Position numbers and translations under genes: made by a program. A model generated the notes under the pieces. The model searched no databases, was not told where the DNA came from, and was given only the letters and a program-made list of their open reading frames with translations. Positions 6,633-15,368 of a stretch of DNA of 27,188 nt are shown one piece after another; position 1 is the first letter of the stretch; every line of letters starts with the position of its first letter. Source of the DNA: Gammaproteobacteria bacterium (GTDB lineage: Bacteria > Pseudomonadota > Gammaproteobacteria > Arenicellales > Arenicellaceae); contig DNHK01000060.1 of NCBI GenBank assembly GCA_003485905.1, positions 1 to 27,188 on the forward strand. Direction: 5' to 3'.

Positions 6633-9272
6633 GTGGCAAACCCATTAAAGTTCAGCATTAGCAGCGTATTATTTTTCCTGATTTCGTGCAGCGGACCTGA
6701 CAACGTCGAACTCATCGACCCTTCGCTAGTGCGCAACGCTAACGCGACGCTTGAACAAGGCTATGCAGAGCTAAGGGCTGAGCAAATTGAAGACGTTAAA
6801 TATAATTTGTCGATCGATTTAAGCAACGAAGAAGATTTCTCTGGCGTGGTCGAAGTCGAATTTAACTTAAGCCGTACCGACATGCCGTTAACGGTTGATT
6901 TTAATGACGGCGAGGTAATAGAAATTTTACTAAACAATCAAGCCGTACCGTTTACCTACAACGGTTGGTTCATCACAATTTCACCAGACAATTTAGTGGC
7001 CGGCCCAGTATCTTTAACCATCGATTATTCTCATGGCTACTCGGACACCGGTGCTGGCTTGTATCGCTTTACGGATCCAGAAGATCAACGCGTCTACCTG
7101 TATACGGATTTTGAACCCTACGATGCCAATCGGCTTTTTCCTTCATTTGATCAGCCCGATCTAAAGGCAACTTACACGCTTGACGTGGTGGTCCCGCCAA
7201 GCTGGCAGGTCATAAGTTCAGTACGTGAAAGCTCCGTCCAGGGCGAAGGCGAAGTGAGCCACTGGTATTTCCCTGAAAGTCAGCGATTTAGTACTTATAT
7301 ATTTCCATTACACGCCGGTGAATATACAGTTTGGGAAAATACAGCCGATGATATTCCATTACGGTTATTCGCTCGCCAATCACTTGCTGAGCACGTAGTC
7401 CCAGAAGATTGGTTTGGTTTCACTCAGCATGGGTTTAAATTTTATCAAGATCTGCTGGCAGTACCTTACGCCTACTCAAAGTACGACCAGTTAATAGTGC
7501 CCCACTTTAATGCCGGCGCAATGGAAAACACCGCTGCCGTAACGTTCTCAGAGCGCTATATACAACGTGGTGGGTATACACAGGAAAACCTGGATCGTAT
7601 TAATAGCGTCATCCAGCATGAAATGGCGCACATGTGGTTCGGAAATCTGGTCACCATGCGGTGGTGGAATGGCCTGTGGCTAAACGAGAGTTTAGCCACC
7701 TATATGTCGTTTCTTTCCGAAGCTGAATACCCCAATAATGATCGAGCATGGTTAAGCTATTACCTGCGCCGCAAAACCAGAGCATATGCTGCCGATGAAA
7801 GAGTAACGACCCACGCGATTGAATTGCCGGTAGCAGATTCAGACAGCGCTTTCGCCAATTTTGATGCTATTACTTATGGCAAAGGAGCTGCATTGTTAAA
7901 GCAACTCTCTTACTTACTAGGTGAAGAAAACTTTAATGCTGGAATCACCTCTTACCTCACTACGCTTGCTGAGCAAAATAGCGAGCTTGACGATTTAATC
8001 TCTTCGCTTGCTGCCGCTGCCGACCGTGACCTCAGTGATTGGACACAGCAGTGGTTCTATACTAAGGGTCCCAACACCATCGCAGTGGACTATCAATGTG
8101 AAAATCAGGTCATTAGCAATATGGCCCTGACGCAAACTGCACCTGCCTCCGCACCGACTTTAAGAGAACACCAGCTGGCGCTTGGATTGTTTTCTGACGG
8201 CACTTTAATAGATCAAGAATCAGTTCGCTTAACCGAGGCAACGCAGCAAGTTGAAAGCTTATTGGGTAGACCTTGTCCGGATTTTGTATTGCCTAATTTG
8301 GGCGATTGGGCCTATAGCAAGGTCCAGTTGTCAGATAAAGATAACGCCCAAATCGGGGAACGCATTCATGATTTCGATGATACTTTAGTCCGCGGCATGC
8401 TCTGGCAACAAATGTGGGAGAACGTTCGGGATTTACGCTCCCCAATAAACGAATATGGCGAAACATTACTAGCAAATATCGTCGAAGAGAAGAACCCACG
8501 AGTGCTACTAGCCGTATTAGATAGGCTAAATTCTGTAATCAGCTATTACTATATGTTCGGTGACACTTACGCCGAACAACGAAATGCCTTTATTCAAGAA
8601 TTCGAGGATATAGCGTGGGCACAAGTACTCGAATCCGATGCAGGTAGCGATATCCAAAAATTATGGTTCGATAATCTGGTCAGCAATACTCAATCTGAGC
8701 GTGGTTTGATACGTTTATCAAATCTATTGACTGACACCAGCGCTGCGAACGGTTTGGATATTGATCAGGATAGACGTTGGACTTTAATAACGTATTTGAG
8801 CTCACACAATTTCCCAACGTCCGCACAACTTATTCAACAGGAATCAATACTGGATCCGGCAGATAGAGGAGCGAAAGCTGCCTTAGGCGCTGAAGTAGCT
8901 TTAGCTTCAATTGAGCAAAAAGCCGCATTTTTGGCCGAAACTCAGATTATCGAAAGTGGCCGTGGGCTTGCAGAACGTAATCAAATTACTGGTAACTTAT
9001 TCTACCGCCATCAAACTGATATACAGAAAACGCTGTTAGCAGATGCCCTTAGCGCTATTAAGGAGATCGATCAACAAGCCGAACAGCAGCTGTTGCGAAG
9101 TTATTTGCGCGGGGTTGTACACGGCTATTGTGAGCCCGAAAGTGTGGAGTTACTGGAACTGACTCTGGCTAGCAATGAAGCAGCATCCCTGAACACAATC
9201 AAGGCATTGCGCGAGGCGATTCAAGAAGACCAACAATGCATCGATATCAAAGTCAAAGCAGGGCTGCTATAA
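6633..9272 (+). CDS. M1-family aminopeptidase (PepN-like), predicted lipoprotein
   Basis: A zinc aminopeptidase of the M1 family that removes N-terminal residues from peptides. The product has 879 residues. The exopeptidase motif GAMEN is at 295-299, and the zinc site HEMAH (329-333) with E352 fits HExxH-x18-E exactly; WLNESLATY follows. The long C-terminal half is helical, as in PepN (870 residues in E. coli). The start is GTG at 6633, with AAGAGA upstream. Unlike cytoplasmic PepN, it begins with a lipoprotein signal: short basic start, hydrophobic run and lipobox LISC with C19. It should therefore be anchored in the envelope and act on periplasmic peptides. It is convergent with the 9301 gene. 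Confidence 0.93.
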   Translation: MANPLKFSISSVLFFLISCSGPDNVELIDPSLVRNANATLEQGYAELRAEQIEDVKYNLSIDLSNEEDFSGVVEVEFNLSRTDMPLTVDFNDGEVIEILLNNQAVPFTYNGWFITISPDNLVAGPVSLTIDYSHGYSDTGAGLYRFTDPEDQRVYLYTDFEPYDANRLFPSFDQPDLKATYTLDVVVPPSWQVISSVRESSVQGEGEVSHWYFPESQRFSTYIFPLHAGEYTVWENTADDIPLRLFARQSLAEHVVPEDWFGFTQHGFKFYQDLLAVPYAYSKYDQLIVPHFNAGAMENTAAVTFSERYIQRGGYTQENLDRINSVIQHEMAHMWFGNLVTMRWWNGLWLNESLATYMSFLSEAEYPNNDRAWLSYYLRRKTRAYAADERVTTHAIELPVADSDSAFANFDAITYGKGAALLKQLSYLLGEENFNAGITSYLTTLAEQNSELDDLISSLAAAADRDLSDWTQQWFYTKGPNTIAVDYQCENQVISNMALTQTAPASAPTLREHQLALGLFSDGTLIDQESVRLTEATQQVESLLGRPCPDFVLPNLGDWAYSKVQLSDKDNAQIGERIHDFDDTLVRGMLWQQMWENVRDLRSPINEYGETLLANIVEEKNPRVLLAVLDRLNSVISYYYMFGDTYAEQRNAFIQEFEDIAWAQVLESDAGSDIQKLWFDNLVSNTQSERGLIRLSNLLTDTSAANGLDIDQDRRWTLITYLSSHNFPTSAQLIQQESILDPADRGAKAALGAEVALASIEQKAAFLAETQIIESGRGLAERNQITGNLFYRHQTDIQKTLLADALSAIKEIDQQAEQQLLRSYLRGVVHGYCEPESVELLELTLASNEAASLNTIKALREAIQEDQQCIDIKVKAGLL

Positions 9273-9285
9273 GACTAGCAGCCCT
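9260..9285. terminator. Perfect 9-bp hairpin over the pepN stop codon, possible bidirectional terminator
   Basis: AGGGCTGCT (9260-9268) and AGCAGCCCT (9277-9285) pair perfectly around an 8-base loop that contains the TAA of the M1 peptidase gene. The minus-strand gene ends 16 bases away, so the hairpin sits between convergent genes. No clean T-run follows in either direction; the minus strand is only moderately T-rich. Termination is plausible, not certain. Confidence 0.5.
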
Positions 9286-9300
9286 AGCTGCCTATATAAC

Positions 9301-9657
9301 TTAATTGCACTCGGTATCTATTAAATACTCAACGCTGGCAATCGCACCGTTTAATCCACTCATCAGCATATCGCCGTCTAGTTCTTCCCAACCAGCCGCC
9401 ATATTGTCTATTTGATTCTGCATCGATCCTTCGTAATCTGATATCTCGATCAAATCGTTAATCAAATCACCGAGCTGTTCATTAAGCTCACTATTTTCCT
9501 CTATTGTTCCAACTTCGATCAAAGCATCGCGCACATCTAGGGTACCCTCTGCCAATAAATCTAATCCTTCACAAGTCAGTTCTTGGCCCAGCGCGGTGGA
9601 AGATAAGGTAAGAAGAAATACAGCAGAAATTGTTCCGGGAATAAGTTTAATTGTCAT
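9301..9657 (-). CDS. Small secreted protein of unknown function (118 aa)
   Basis: The start at 9657 is chosen because GAGGGG lies about seven bases upstream; an ATG five codons earlier (9672) lacks a ribosome site. Residues 1-24 form a Sec signal peptide (hydrophobic run, then STALG before QE). The mature part is acidic and largely helical, with one Cys near each end (C29 and C117) that could form a disulfide. It resembles small periplasmic all-alpha proteins, but I recognise no family. It stands alone: the next minus-strand gene upstream begins beyond an unrelated stop about 100 bases away, and pepN converges on it. Confidence 0.75.
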   Translation of the reverse strand: MTIKLIPGTISAVFLLTLSSTALGQELTCEGLDLLAEGTLDVRDALIEVGTIEENSELNEQLGDLINDLIEISDYEGSMQNQIDNMAAGWEELDGDMLMSGLNGAIASVEYLIDTECN

Positions 9658-9763
9658 AAGGAGACCCCTCATAAATTGATTAGTACAAATTTTCTTAACA
9701 TCGTTGATTCTAACCTAAGAATAGAAAAAATAATTCGTAAGTCTATCCTAACCTATCTGGTGC

Positions 9764-10141
9764 CTATCTAAATGCGGCTCGACCCTGAAACTGTTGTTGC
9801 TCAGCCCTAGGTGCATAATGTTTGCTTAGATAATCAACAACCAAGGTTTCTTTTTCTTCTTGCATCACTGTCATACCTTGCTCTTCCACCATCCACACCA
9901 TTAACTTCTCCCAGGCAGACCGAGTTAGGCCTTGTTGATTAACTATTTGCATAGAATGACAACGACTGCACTCGACGAACACCTCTAGCCGACCAATATC
10001 ATCCGGCATTTCTGTAAAATCATCCGCGAACGCAAAATAGGGCCAGAGAATAACCACTAAGCAGAGTAGTTTTATTGTTCCAGACAGATTTTCGAAAAAT
10101 TGCATATAGCAGCGATCACTAACGCATTGACTAACTAACAT
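9764..10141 (-). CDS. Monohaem cytochrome c, likely electron acceptor of the adjacent molybdoenzyme
   Basis: The 125-residue product (from 10141) has one c-type haem site, CSRCH, at 58-62, after a Sec signal peptide whose hydrophobic core is about residues 22-38 (KLLCLVVILWPYFAFA). Met81, Met84 and Met90 are candidates for the sixth haem ligand. The first ATG overlaps the upstream molybdoenzyme stop by 11 bases; a second ATG at 10105 would give a cleaner signal peptide, and neither has a strong ribosome site. SorB- and SorU-type cytochromes accept electrons from sulfite dehydrogenases, and the coupled gene order supports the same role here. Being short and monohaem, it differs from the dihaem SoxD. 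Confidence 0.85.
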   Translation of the reverse strand: MLVSQCVSDRCYMQFFENLSGTIKLLCLVVILWPYFAFADDFTEMPDDIGRLEVFVECSRCHSMQIVNQQGLTRSAWEKLMVWMVEEQGMTVMQEEKETLVVDYLSKHYAPRAEQQQFQGRAAFR

Positions 10142-11423
10142 GTACCGCTATGCGGTGAAGAGAATTATTTAAGTACCCCTTTGGATTCCAGGGAATTGCG
10201 TGTGGCTGGCTAATGCCATTGGAATCTGTAGCGCGCGCCCAAACTTCATAATACCCAGCTTGTGGAAACTCAACAGCCGCCCGCCAGTTCTGCCAAGCAT
10301 GAGAATTTACCGGTGCATCCAGTTCAGCAGTCTGCCAAGTTGCGCCAAAATCGATCGACACATCAACAGCAGCAATCTCAATATCTCCCGCCCAAGCATG
10401 TCCGCGCACCTGCAATTCACTGCCCTGCGAATGCACATATTGACTCGCTGGTGCCGTGATTATGGATTTTACTGGCATCTCTTGAATAATCTCAAAATCT
10501 TCGGTGGCAACCTCTTCACCGGGGGCAACAGGACGATTCGGCACCCGATACGAAGTCCCAGTCATTTTGGCGCCATCATGCACCTGATCACGTAGCCAGA
10601 TCCTAGTTAACCACTTTTGGGACAAAGATCCGGGCCAACCAGGTACGACTAAACGCAATGGCGCACCGTTCATAGGGTGAAGGGCTTCGCCATTCTGAGC
10701 AAAAGCAATCAGATTATCCTCATCCATTGCCTTGTCGATTGGCATACCACGAGAAAGCGGACTCTTACTGGTATCACCTGATAAGTGGATGTCTGCACCT
10801 TCATGGGCAGTATAAACAGCACTGTCTCCTACCCCAGCAGCGTGCAATACGTCTCTTAACCGAACGCCTGTCCATTCCGAACATGCAACCGCACCAAATC
10901 TCCATTGATTACCTAGTGCCGGCGGGTAGAAAAACGCCCGCCCATTGCCACCGCACTCGATTACCAAAGCCTTTGTGACTACCTCAAACTGACTTTCTAA
11001 ATCCTCAATGCTGAAGCTCATAGCTTTATCGACTAATCCATCAATAGTAAGGGACCAGTTGTTTACATCTACATTAGTAGGAGCCGTACCATTATTTCGA
11101 ATAAAGTGACGATTCGTTGGCGTTATAGCATCGTCCAACATATGCACGAGCGTTTCGGCGTTGAGCGGCCGGTCACCCAACCGCTCTAAGCCATCTTTGC
11201 CAGCAATGCCTTCAGACTGCGCAAATGCAACTGGAATAAGCCCCGCAGGCATGTTTCGATGGAACGGTATAAAACCACCGACTAACGCACCCATGGCGGC
11301 CAAGCCAGCCCCCCTTAAAAATCCCCGTCTATCGTTGTAGGTACGTCGCCCGAAAACTAGCTGGTCAGCTGATTCGCCATGCTCGGCATAGACCTCGATT
11401 ATTTTCTGTTTGTCTACCTTCAT
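10131..11423 (-). CDS. Tat-exported sulfite oxidase/SoxC-family molybdopterin oxidoreductase
   Basis: The start is ATG 11423, with AAGAGGGTGGAG just upstream; an ATG 36 bases earlier lacks such a site. The 430-residue product begins with a Tat signal (RRGFLRGAGLAAMG, RR at 32-33), so it is folded with its molybdenum cofactor and exported. The oxidoreductase domain has the Mo-ligating Cys in VIECGGNGR (C147), then WRFGAVACSEWTGV and MNGAPLRLVVPGW. A Mo-co dimerisation (Ig-like) domain follows from about 310. Family members oxidise sulfite or protein-bound sulfane sulfur. The substrate cannot be fixed from sequence, and no other sox gene lies in the window. The cytochrome c gene overlaps its end and a membrane protein gene precedes it by 45 bases. 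Confidence 0.9.
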   Translation of the reverse strand: MKVDKQKIIEVYAEHGESADQLVFGRRTYNDRRGFLRGAGLAAMGALVGGFIPFHRNMPAGLIPVAFAQSEGIAGKDGLERLGDRPLNAETLVHMLDDAITPTNRHFIRNNGTAPTNVDVNNWSLTIDGLVDKAMSFSIEDLESQFEVVTKALVIECGGNGRAFFYPPALGNQWRFGAVACSEWTGVRLRDVLHAAGVGDSAVYTAHEGADIHLSGDTSKSPLSRGMPIDKAMDEDNLIAFAQNGEALHPMNGAPLRLVVPGWPGSLSQKWLTRIWLRDQVHDGAKMTGTSYRVPNRPVAPGEEVATEDFEIIQEMPVKSIITAPASQYVHSQGSELQVRGHAWAGDIEIAAVDVSIDFGATWQTAELDAPVNSHAWQNWRAAVEFPQAGYYEVWARATDSNGISQPHAIPWNPKGYLNNSLHRIAVHVS

Positions 11424-11468
11424 CTCCACCCTCTTCTTATTCTTTAGATAAAACCCCAACTACTACTT

Positions 11469-12068
11469 TTATTCTCCGCTCAACGAATGATCCTGCTCAA
11501 AAGCTGCCCTGACTTCACTCCGAAAAGTCTCGACATCGGCCGGCATTGCCATCAACGGAATCAAGATTAATAAAGGAATTATAGCAATTACCCGATGCAC
11601 CAACCTGTTTTTTGAAAAATACCCGATCATAAATACCGAGAGCATAATAAATTGATAACTACGTGCAAGGGATATCAAGGGCATATTTTGCACCACTGTT
11701 GTAGTAACCACCAACAAAATAGTCCAGACAATTCCTGCAGTAAACAATTTCTTCCGCACCGAATAATAGTGCTGCTCCCACGAATCGATAGTTTCCATAT
11801 GTTCCGGTAACAATATCAAGGCAAACACGTTTAACATTGCCGGATTCGCCAATACCAGTAAAAATTGACCAAATGTCCACGAAACATCTCGCGAAAACCA
11901 AAATGTCCAAAATTCCAGCAAACAAGTACCTAGTGTCGCGCATATCCAAATTACATGCGTCCAATAGTGGCCTTTTGCCAATGCGTAGGGTAACCCGGTA
12001 ACGCAGCGAACAATTGCGAATGACAAGACCAGCGAAAACGCAATGGCTATATATTCAAATAAGGTCAT
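11469..12068 (-). CDS. Six-TM membrane protein of unknown function next to the molybdoenzyme
   Basis: The 199-residue product has about six hydrophobic segments, near residues 5-26, 34-58, 66-87, 106-132, 138-154 and 160-177. The ATG at 12068 has AAGGA just upstream. I recognise no family. A few His residues lie near membrane ends (GHYWTHV around 33-39), but they do not form an obvious cytochrome b pattern. It is the first gene of a tight minus-strand set, 45 bases before the molybdoenzyme, which is followed by the cytochrome. A role in anchoring the pair or passing electrons onward is possible, but this is inferred from position only. Confidence 0.75.
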   Translation of the reverse strand: MTLFEYIAIAFSLVLSFAIVRCVTGLPYALAKGHYWTHVIWICATLGTCLLEFWTFWFSRDVSWTFGQFLLVLANPAMLNVFALILLPEHMETIDSWEQHYYSVRKKLFTAGIVWTILLVVTTTVVQNMPLISLARSYQFIMLSVFMIGYFSKNRLVHRVIAIIPLLILIPLMAMPADVETFRSEVRAAFEQDHSLSGE

Positions 12069-12245
12069 ATTCCTTGGCCACGCTGCTGTGGCAATACTTG
12101 CGTGTGGGTAATTGAGTAAATAATAATGTAAAACAGAAGGCTATTTTATCAAAAAACAAAATTATAGCTGCTTCCCCATTAAACCCGTATTAATTTCCTA
12201 TAACCCTTCACGATTTGCTCTTTAACTGAAATATGTAATTGCCAT

Positions 12246-12266
12246 GCTAATAGCTAATAGCTAAAA
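12246..12266. repeat. Three 7-base tandem repeats in the recQ upstream region
   Basis: GCTAATA, GCTAATA and GCTAAAA lie head to tail about 100 bases before recQ, in the 299-base divergent region between the membrane protein gene and recQ. They could be binding sites or simple-sequence drift. Otherwise this region is AT-rich and I see no gene in it. Confidence 0.5.
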
Positions 12267-12367
12267 AGCTTTTCTCGACTCCTATCCAATAATTATTCCC
12301 TTATACTGCCTACGCTCAAAGATACCCGCGAATCCCTTTGTAAATTCGCTGCCATAATATAAATACC

Positions 12368-14185
12368 GTGAACCAGGATTCAAATCAAATTTTTGCCAGC
12401 CCAGAATCCATCCTGCAGAGTACCTTCGGCTATGCAAATTTTCGCCCCTCGCAGCAAGAAATAATTCAAACAGTTATCAACGGCAACAATGCACTGGTAC
12501 TAATGCCCACAGGCGGTGGTAAATCATTGTGCTACCAAATCCCGGCGTTGGCTATGCGTGGCTGCGGAGTAGTAATCTCACCATTAATTGCTTTAATGCA
12601 AGATCAGGTAGATGCACTGCGTGAAGTGGGTGTCAACGCGAGCTTTCTAAATTCAACACTGAGTGCGCCTGAGGCCGACAAAATAGAAACTGACTTACTC
12701 AATAATAATCTCGACCTGCTATACATCGCCCCAGAGCGACTTAAGACAGACCAAATGATGGAGCTGCTACAAAAAGCAGAAATCTCCCTGTTTGCGATCG
12801 ATGAGGCACATTGCGTTTCGCAGTGGGGTCACGACTTTAGATCAGACTACCTGCAACTTGGCGTTCTACATGACCTGTTTCCCCGCACTCCCCGGATTGC
12901 ACTAACGGCTACGGCAGACGAACGCACGCGAAGTGAAATTGCCAAACGCCTTACTCTCGAAAACGCAACGCATTTTGTTACGGGGTTCGATCGACCAAAT
13001 ATTCGATACCGAATCGCCTTAAAAAATAGCCCGCGCAATCAGTTGCTTCTGTTTTTAAAAGAAGAGCACGCCAACGACGCGGGTATCGTCTACTGTTTGT
13101 CACGTAAAAAGACAGAAGAAACCGCCAGCTGGCTTAGTGCAGAGGGCTTTAACGCTTTGCCTTATCACGCCGGCTTACCGGCGGCCACACGGGCCAGCAA
13201 TCAAGCTGCCTTCTTACGCGAAGAAGGGGTCATCGTAGTTGCTACGATCGCTTTTGGCATGGGGATAGACAAACCAGATGTGCGGTTTGTCGCCCACCTG
13301 GATATGCCGAAAACAGTTGAGTCTTATTATCAGGAAACTGGCCGTGCAGGTCGTGATGGAGACCCGGCCAATGCCTGGATGGTGTATGGCTTGCAAGATG
13401 TCATCAAGCTCCGGCAAATGATGCAAACCTCTGAAGGCAGCGAACAACATAAACGCGCCGAGCAATATCGTCTTAACGCCATGCTCGGTTTATGCGAGAT
13501 AACTAGCTGTCGCCGGCAAACACTGCTTAACTATTTCGGTGAGCATCTGGCCGAGCCCTGCGGAAATTGCGATACCTGTCTTGAGCCTGTTATCACTTGG
13601 GACGGAACCGAGGCGGCCCAAAAAGCACTAAGCGTCGCTTACCGGACCGGCCAAAGATTTGGTGCCAACCATCTAATAGATGTGCTCGAAGGCAATAGTA
13701 CTGCTAGGATTAATCAGTTTGGCCATGACAAGCTATCCACTTTTGGTATTGGAACTGAACTCAATGCCAATGGTTGGCGCTCGGTATTTCGACAGCTGGT
13801 TGCAAGAGGTTACCTAACGGTAGATGTGGAAGGCTACGGAGCCTTGCAACTGGATGAGCAAGCCCGACCACTATTGCGCGGCGAACAAAAAATCAAACTC
13901 CGCAAGGATACTCACAAAGCCAGCAAGGCCAAACAGGTTCGCCAAAAACCATTGGCGGACAATATCAACCCAGAATTATTTGAGGCATTAAGGGCGCGTC
14001 GCACCAAGCTCGCAAAGCAACAAAGCGTGCCACCCTATGTGATTTTTCACGATAAGACTTTACTAGAAATAGCTGAATATATGCCGCAGGATATGGAACA
14101 ATTCAGTCAGATTAACGGAGTAGGTGATAGTAAATTAGAAAAATACGGCGAAGAGTTTTTAGCAGTAGTCCAAGAAGCAAGCTAG
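12368..14185 (+). CDS. recQ: ATP-dependent DNA helicase RecQ
   Basis: RecQ is a 3'-5' DNA helicase in recombination and replication-fork repair. The 605-residue product matches the E. coli length (about 609) and domain order. Walker A PTGGGKS is at 47-53, DEAH at 145-148, and the aromatic-rich loop [10 protein letters not shown] follows. Motif [16 protein letters not shown] is near 325. The zinc-binding Cys cluster (CEITSC and CGNCDTC) is near 375-405, then comes the winged-helix domain, and the C-terminal HRDC domain holds [16 protein letters not shown]. The start is GTG at 12368 with no strong ribosome site. It appears monocistronic, divergent from the molybdoenzyme set. Confidence 0.96.
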   Translation: MNQDSNQIFASPESILQSTFGYANFRPSQQEIIQTVINGNNALVLMPTGGGKSLCYQIPALAMRGCGVVISPLIALMQDQVDALREVGVNASFLNSTLSAPEADKIETDLLNNNLDLLYIAPERLKTDQMMELLQKAEISLFAIDEAHCVSQWGHDFRSDYLQLGVLHDLFPRTPRIALTATADERTRSEIAKRLTLENATHFVTGFDRPNIRYRIALKNSPRNQLLLFLKEEHANDAGIVYCLSRKKTEETASWLSAEGFNALPYHAGLPAATRASNQAAFLREEGVIVVATIAFGMGIDKPDVRFVAHLDMPKTVESYYQETGRAGRDGDPANAWMVYGLQDVIKLRQMMQTSEGSEQHKRAEQYRLNAMLGLCEITSCRRQTLLNYFGEHLAEPCGNCDTCLEPVITWDGTEAAQKALSVAYRTGQRFGANHLIDVLEGNSTARINQFGHDKLSTFGIGTELNANGWRSVFRQLVARGYLTVDVEGYGALQLDEQARPLLRGEQKIKLRKDTHKASKAKQVRQKPLADNINPELFEALRARRTKLAKQQSVPPYVIFHDKTLLEIAEYMPQDMEQFSQINGVGDSKLEKYGEEFLAVVQEAS

Positions 14186-14335
14186 CCCTATCGCCAAGCC
14201 AGCGCCACATAGCAACCACAAACGCAGCTCCCGTGGCCTAACAATCAGTAAATAGAAATCAGAAAACCTTACAGTTCTAGTCCAACGCAGGAGTAGAATG
14301 TTTCTCAACTATTACTAACTAGTGTTACGCAAACA

Positions 14336-15310
14336 ATGGACCATTACTTTAATCGACGTAAACGGCACCCAGGTTTAAAAGTTCGGGGCATCTGCATTGC
14401 TGGACTTCTCGTTCTTGCAAGTTGGGCTGGCAATGCCATTGCTGAATTCGAACAAGTAGCTCCTGATCTGTATTTTAATTACGACCACGGCGGCAGCAAT
14501 TCAGCGATTCTAATCACAGAAGAAGGCGTGCTTGTAGTAGACACCCGTATGCACCCGGACGATGCCGAACTCTTACTAGCAGAAATTCGCACCCATACTG
14601 ATGCTCCAATAAAATATGTAATTAATAGCCAGTTTCATGGCGATCACTATATGGGTAATAAAGTATTTGCCCGTGAAGGTGCCACCTTCATCGCGCATAC
14701 CGATACCAAAGCCGTGATTTTAGAACGCTTTGAGTACGAAGTTAATTCACGTCCGTTTGCAAGCCGCGGGCAAGATTCATCCGAGGTAGAACTAGTACTA
14801 CCTGATATTCTTTTTAACACCCAATTGAATTTAACGTTGGGCGGACGCACCATAGAGCTGTTGTATATAGGTGCCGGCCAAAACGAAGGAGACACCCTAG
14901 TTCACTTTCCACACGCCAGAGCCATGCATTCGGGAGGAGTATTCCATAACCGCAGCTGGGCTAATACCTCATACACTCCATCGTTTGATGGGTGGGTAAA
15001 CGTACTAACTGCGATGCAAGACATCGATGTCGACACCTATCTTCCACCCCACGGGCCACTCGCGACAAAGAAAGACCTAGAAGCGTTTACTCAATTTATT
15101 GCCAAATTAAACTCAAGCGTTAAATCTGCCGTAACCGCAGGCACACCGCTGGCCGAGATGTTACAAAACCTGACCTTTGATGAATACAGCGAGTGGCGTG
15201 GCTATGATCGCCGCGAACGGAATCTAACGGCCATGCATGAACTTATGACCACTGGCGAAGCTCAGTATTTCGTACCAAACGAGCGAGCCGCACCGATACC
15301 ATCGCAGTAG
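14336..15310 (+). CDS. Exported metallo-beta-lactamase-fold protein with an altered metal site
   Basis: The 324-residue product has a signal peptide (hydrophobic core about 18-36), then the MBL fold: FNYDHGGSNSAILIT, GVLVVDTRM, and NSQFHGDHYMGN at 97-108. It resembles the periplasmic MBL-fold hydrolases often linked to quinoprotein or cytochrome pathways. The usual HxHxDH is QxHxDH here (Q99, H101, D103, H104). The usual HTxGD segment reads GQNEGD (Q182 where His is expected), and the usual GD before VF reads GG (200-201). H239 in PPHGP is kept. Gln at the first position is known in GOB-type lactamases, but loss of three ligands suggests altered or absent metal chemistry. The substrate is unknown and nothing points to antibiotic resistance. 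The next gene, an EamA transporter, starts 58 bases downstream. Confidence 0.85.
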   Translation: MDHYFNRRKRHPGLKVRGICIAGLLVLASWAGNAIAEFEQVAPDLYFNYDHGGSNSAILITEEGVLVVDTRMHPDDAELLLAEIRTHTDAPIKYVINSQFHGDHYMGNKVFAREGATFIAHTDTKAVILERFEYEVNSRPFASRGQDSSEVELVLPDILFNTQLNLTLGGRTIELLYIGAGQNEGDTLVHFPHARAMHSGGVFHNRSWANTSYTPSFDGWVNVLTAMQDIDVDTYLPPHGPLATKKDLEAFTQFIAKLNSSVKSAVTAGTPLAEMLQNLTFDEYSEWRGYDRRERNLTAMHELMTTGEAQYFVPNERAAPIPSQ

Positions 15311-15368
15311 ACTACAAGTAAGCTCGCATTACGCTAACATTAAAAAATAGAAAAACCGGATAACAACA

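Noticed and set aside
10200..10595. 131-codon plus-strand ORF opposite the molybdoenzyme
   Set aside because: It lies wholly within a well-supported minus-strand gene, and its translation shows no motif or signal.
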